From contig NW_023605305.1 of the NCBI RefSeq assembly GCF_014898055.3, positions 116,510,234 to 116,574,233 of the forward strand: DNA of 64,000 nucleotides. The letters are read 5' to 3'. Position 1 is the first letter of the stretch. Every line of letters begins with the position of its first letter. A program made the translations under genes and the position numbers. Under the pieces are notes generated by a model. That model was not told where the DNA came from and searched no databases. It saw only the letters and a list, made by a program, of their open reading frames with translations. This document shows positions 63,871 through 64,000 of the stretch, piece by piece. The DNA comes from Talpa occidentalis. Taxonomy: Eukaryota; Chordata; Mammalia; Eulipotyphla; Talpidae.

Positions 63871-64000
63871 CCCTCGCTGGACCGGCACCAAGTGCCTGAT
63901 GTGTGTTAATTTGGAAAATGCTGTTAACTTCACCTTGGAGAGTGTCGCCAACCTGCTCCAAGTCCCAGAGGTAATGGGCAGCAGAATCTGAATTTGGTGC
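63871..64000 (-). mobile_element. MIR-like fragment (antisense), cut by window end
   Basis: ACCAAGTGCCTGATGTGTGT, CCTTGGAGAGTGTCGCCAAC and CAAGTCCCAGAGGTAATGGG, then CAGCAGAATCTGAATTTGG, roughly follow the antisense MIR tail words. The match is loose. Confidence 0.35.

Noticed and set aside
1..64000. CRISPR array, operon, or bacterial-type mobile system
   Set aside because: No regularly spaced direct repeats with unique spacers of equal length exist. The tandem repeats are contiguous minisatellites, and LINE/SINE fossils show mammalian origin.

Overview
The window reads as non-coding nuclear DNA of a placental mammal. This rests on fossil LINE-1, LINE-2 and MIR sequence, LTR-like repeats, and copies of a tRNA-derived SINE whose internal promoter, body and A/T-rich tail can be read directly. 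The SINE body resembles CHR/Rhin-type laurasiatherian SINEs, so a laurasiatherian is likely and a bat is possible, but the species cannot be fixed from sequence alone. There is no operon structure or bacterial-style gene packing. I recognise no protein-coding exon, tRNA, rRNA or snRNA gene. Most open frames are chance frames in GC-rich DNA, and many begin at GTG, CTG or TTG rather than ATG.

The dominant texture is very GC-rich, CpG-rich DNA with minisatellites, as in subtelomeric or high-recombination mammalian DNA. Short AT-rich blocks with dense homeodomain-, GATA-, RFX- and bZIP-like words stand out sharply against it and resemble conserved non-coding regulatory elements. The clearest are at 2.5, 4.8, 7.4-8.3, 9.7-10.1, 13.8-14.8, 18.3, 21.7, 28.8-29.2, 30.5, 36.3-36.7, 41.2, 51.8 and 59.1 kb. 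CpG-island-like stretches lie near 2.0-2.4, 7.8-8.1, 25.2-25.9, 28.5-28.8, 39.7-40.4, 42.1-43.9, 53.5-54.4 and 57.8-58.7 kb. A gene desert or flank of a developmental regulator would look like this, but that is inference.

Layout: 0-12 kb is GC-rich unique DNA with AT-rich candidate elements and a MIR. At 12.3-16.7 kb lie an antisense L1 3' fragment, an L2 tail, a candidate element, two MIRs and a sense-strand LINE fragment. At 18-20.4 kb are a 17-bp RFX-like palindrome, a CTCF-like word and an 11-bp tandem array. At 22-25 kb are a SINE and an L2, followed by a CpG island. An 8-bp minisatellite lies at 28.1-28.3 kb. A SINE and a 2-kb AT-rich LINE relic occupy 33-35.5 kb. At 43.9-46.4 kb an antisense L1 is interrupted by a SINE with visible target-site duplications and by an LTR-like element. 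Two copies of one LTR-like family lie at 50.3-51.0 and 61.9-62.7 kb, one carrying a 58-codon frame. At 54.1-54.4 kb is a GC-box array. GC-converted L1 fragments lie at 55.3-56.3 and 61.1-61.5 kb.
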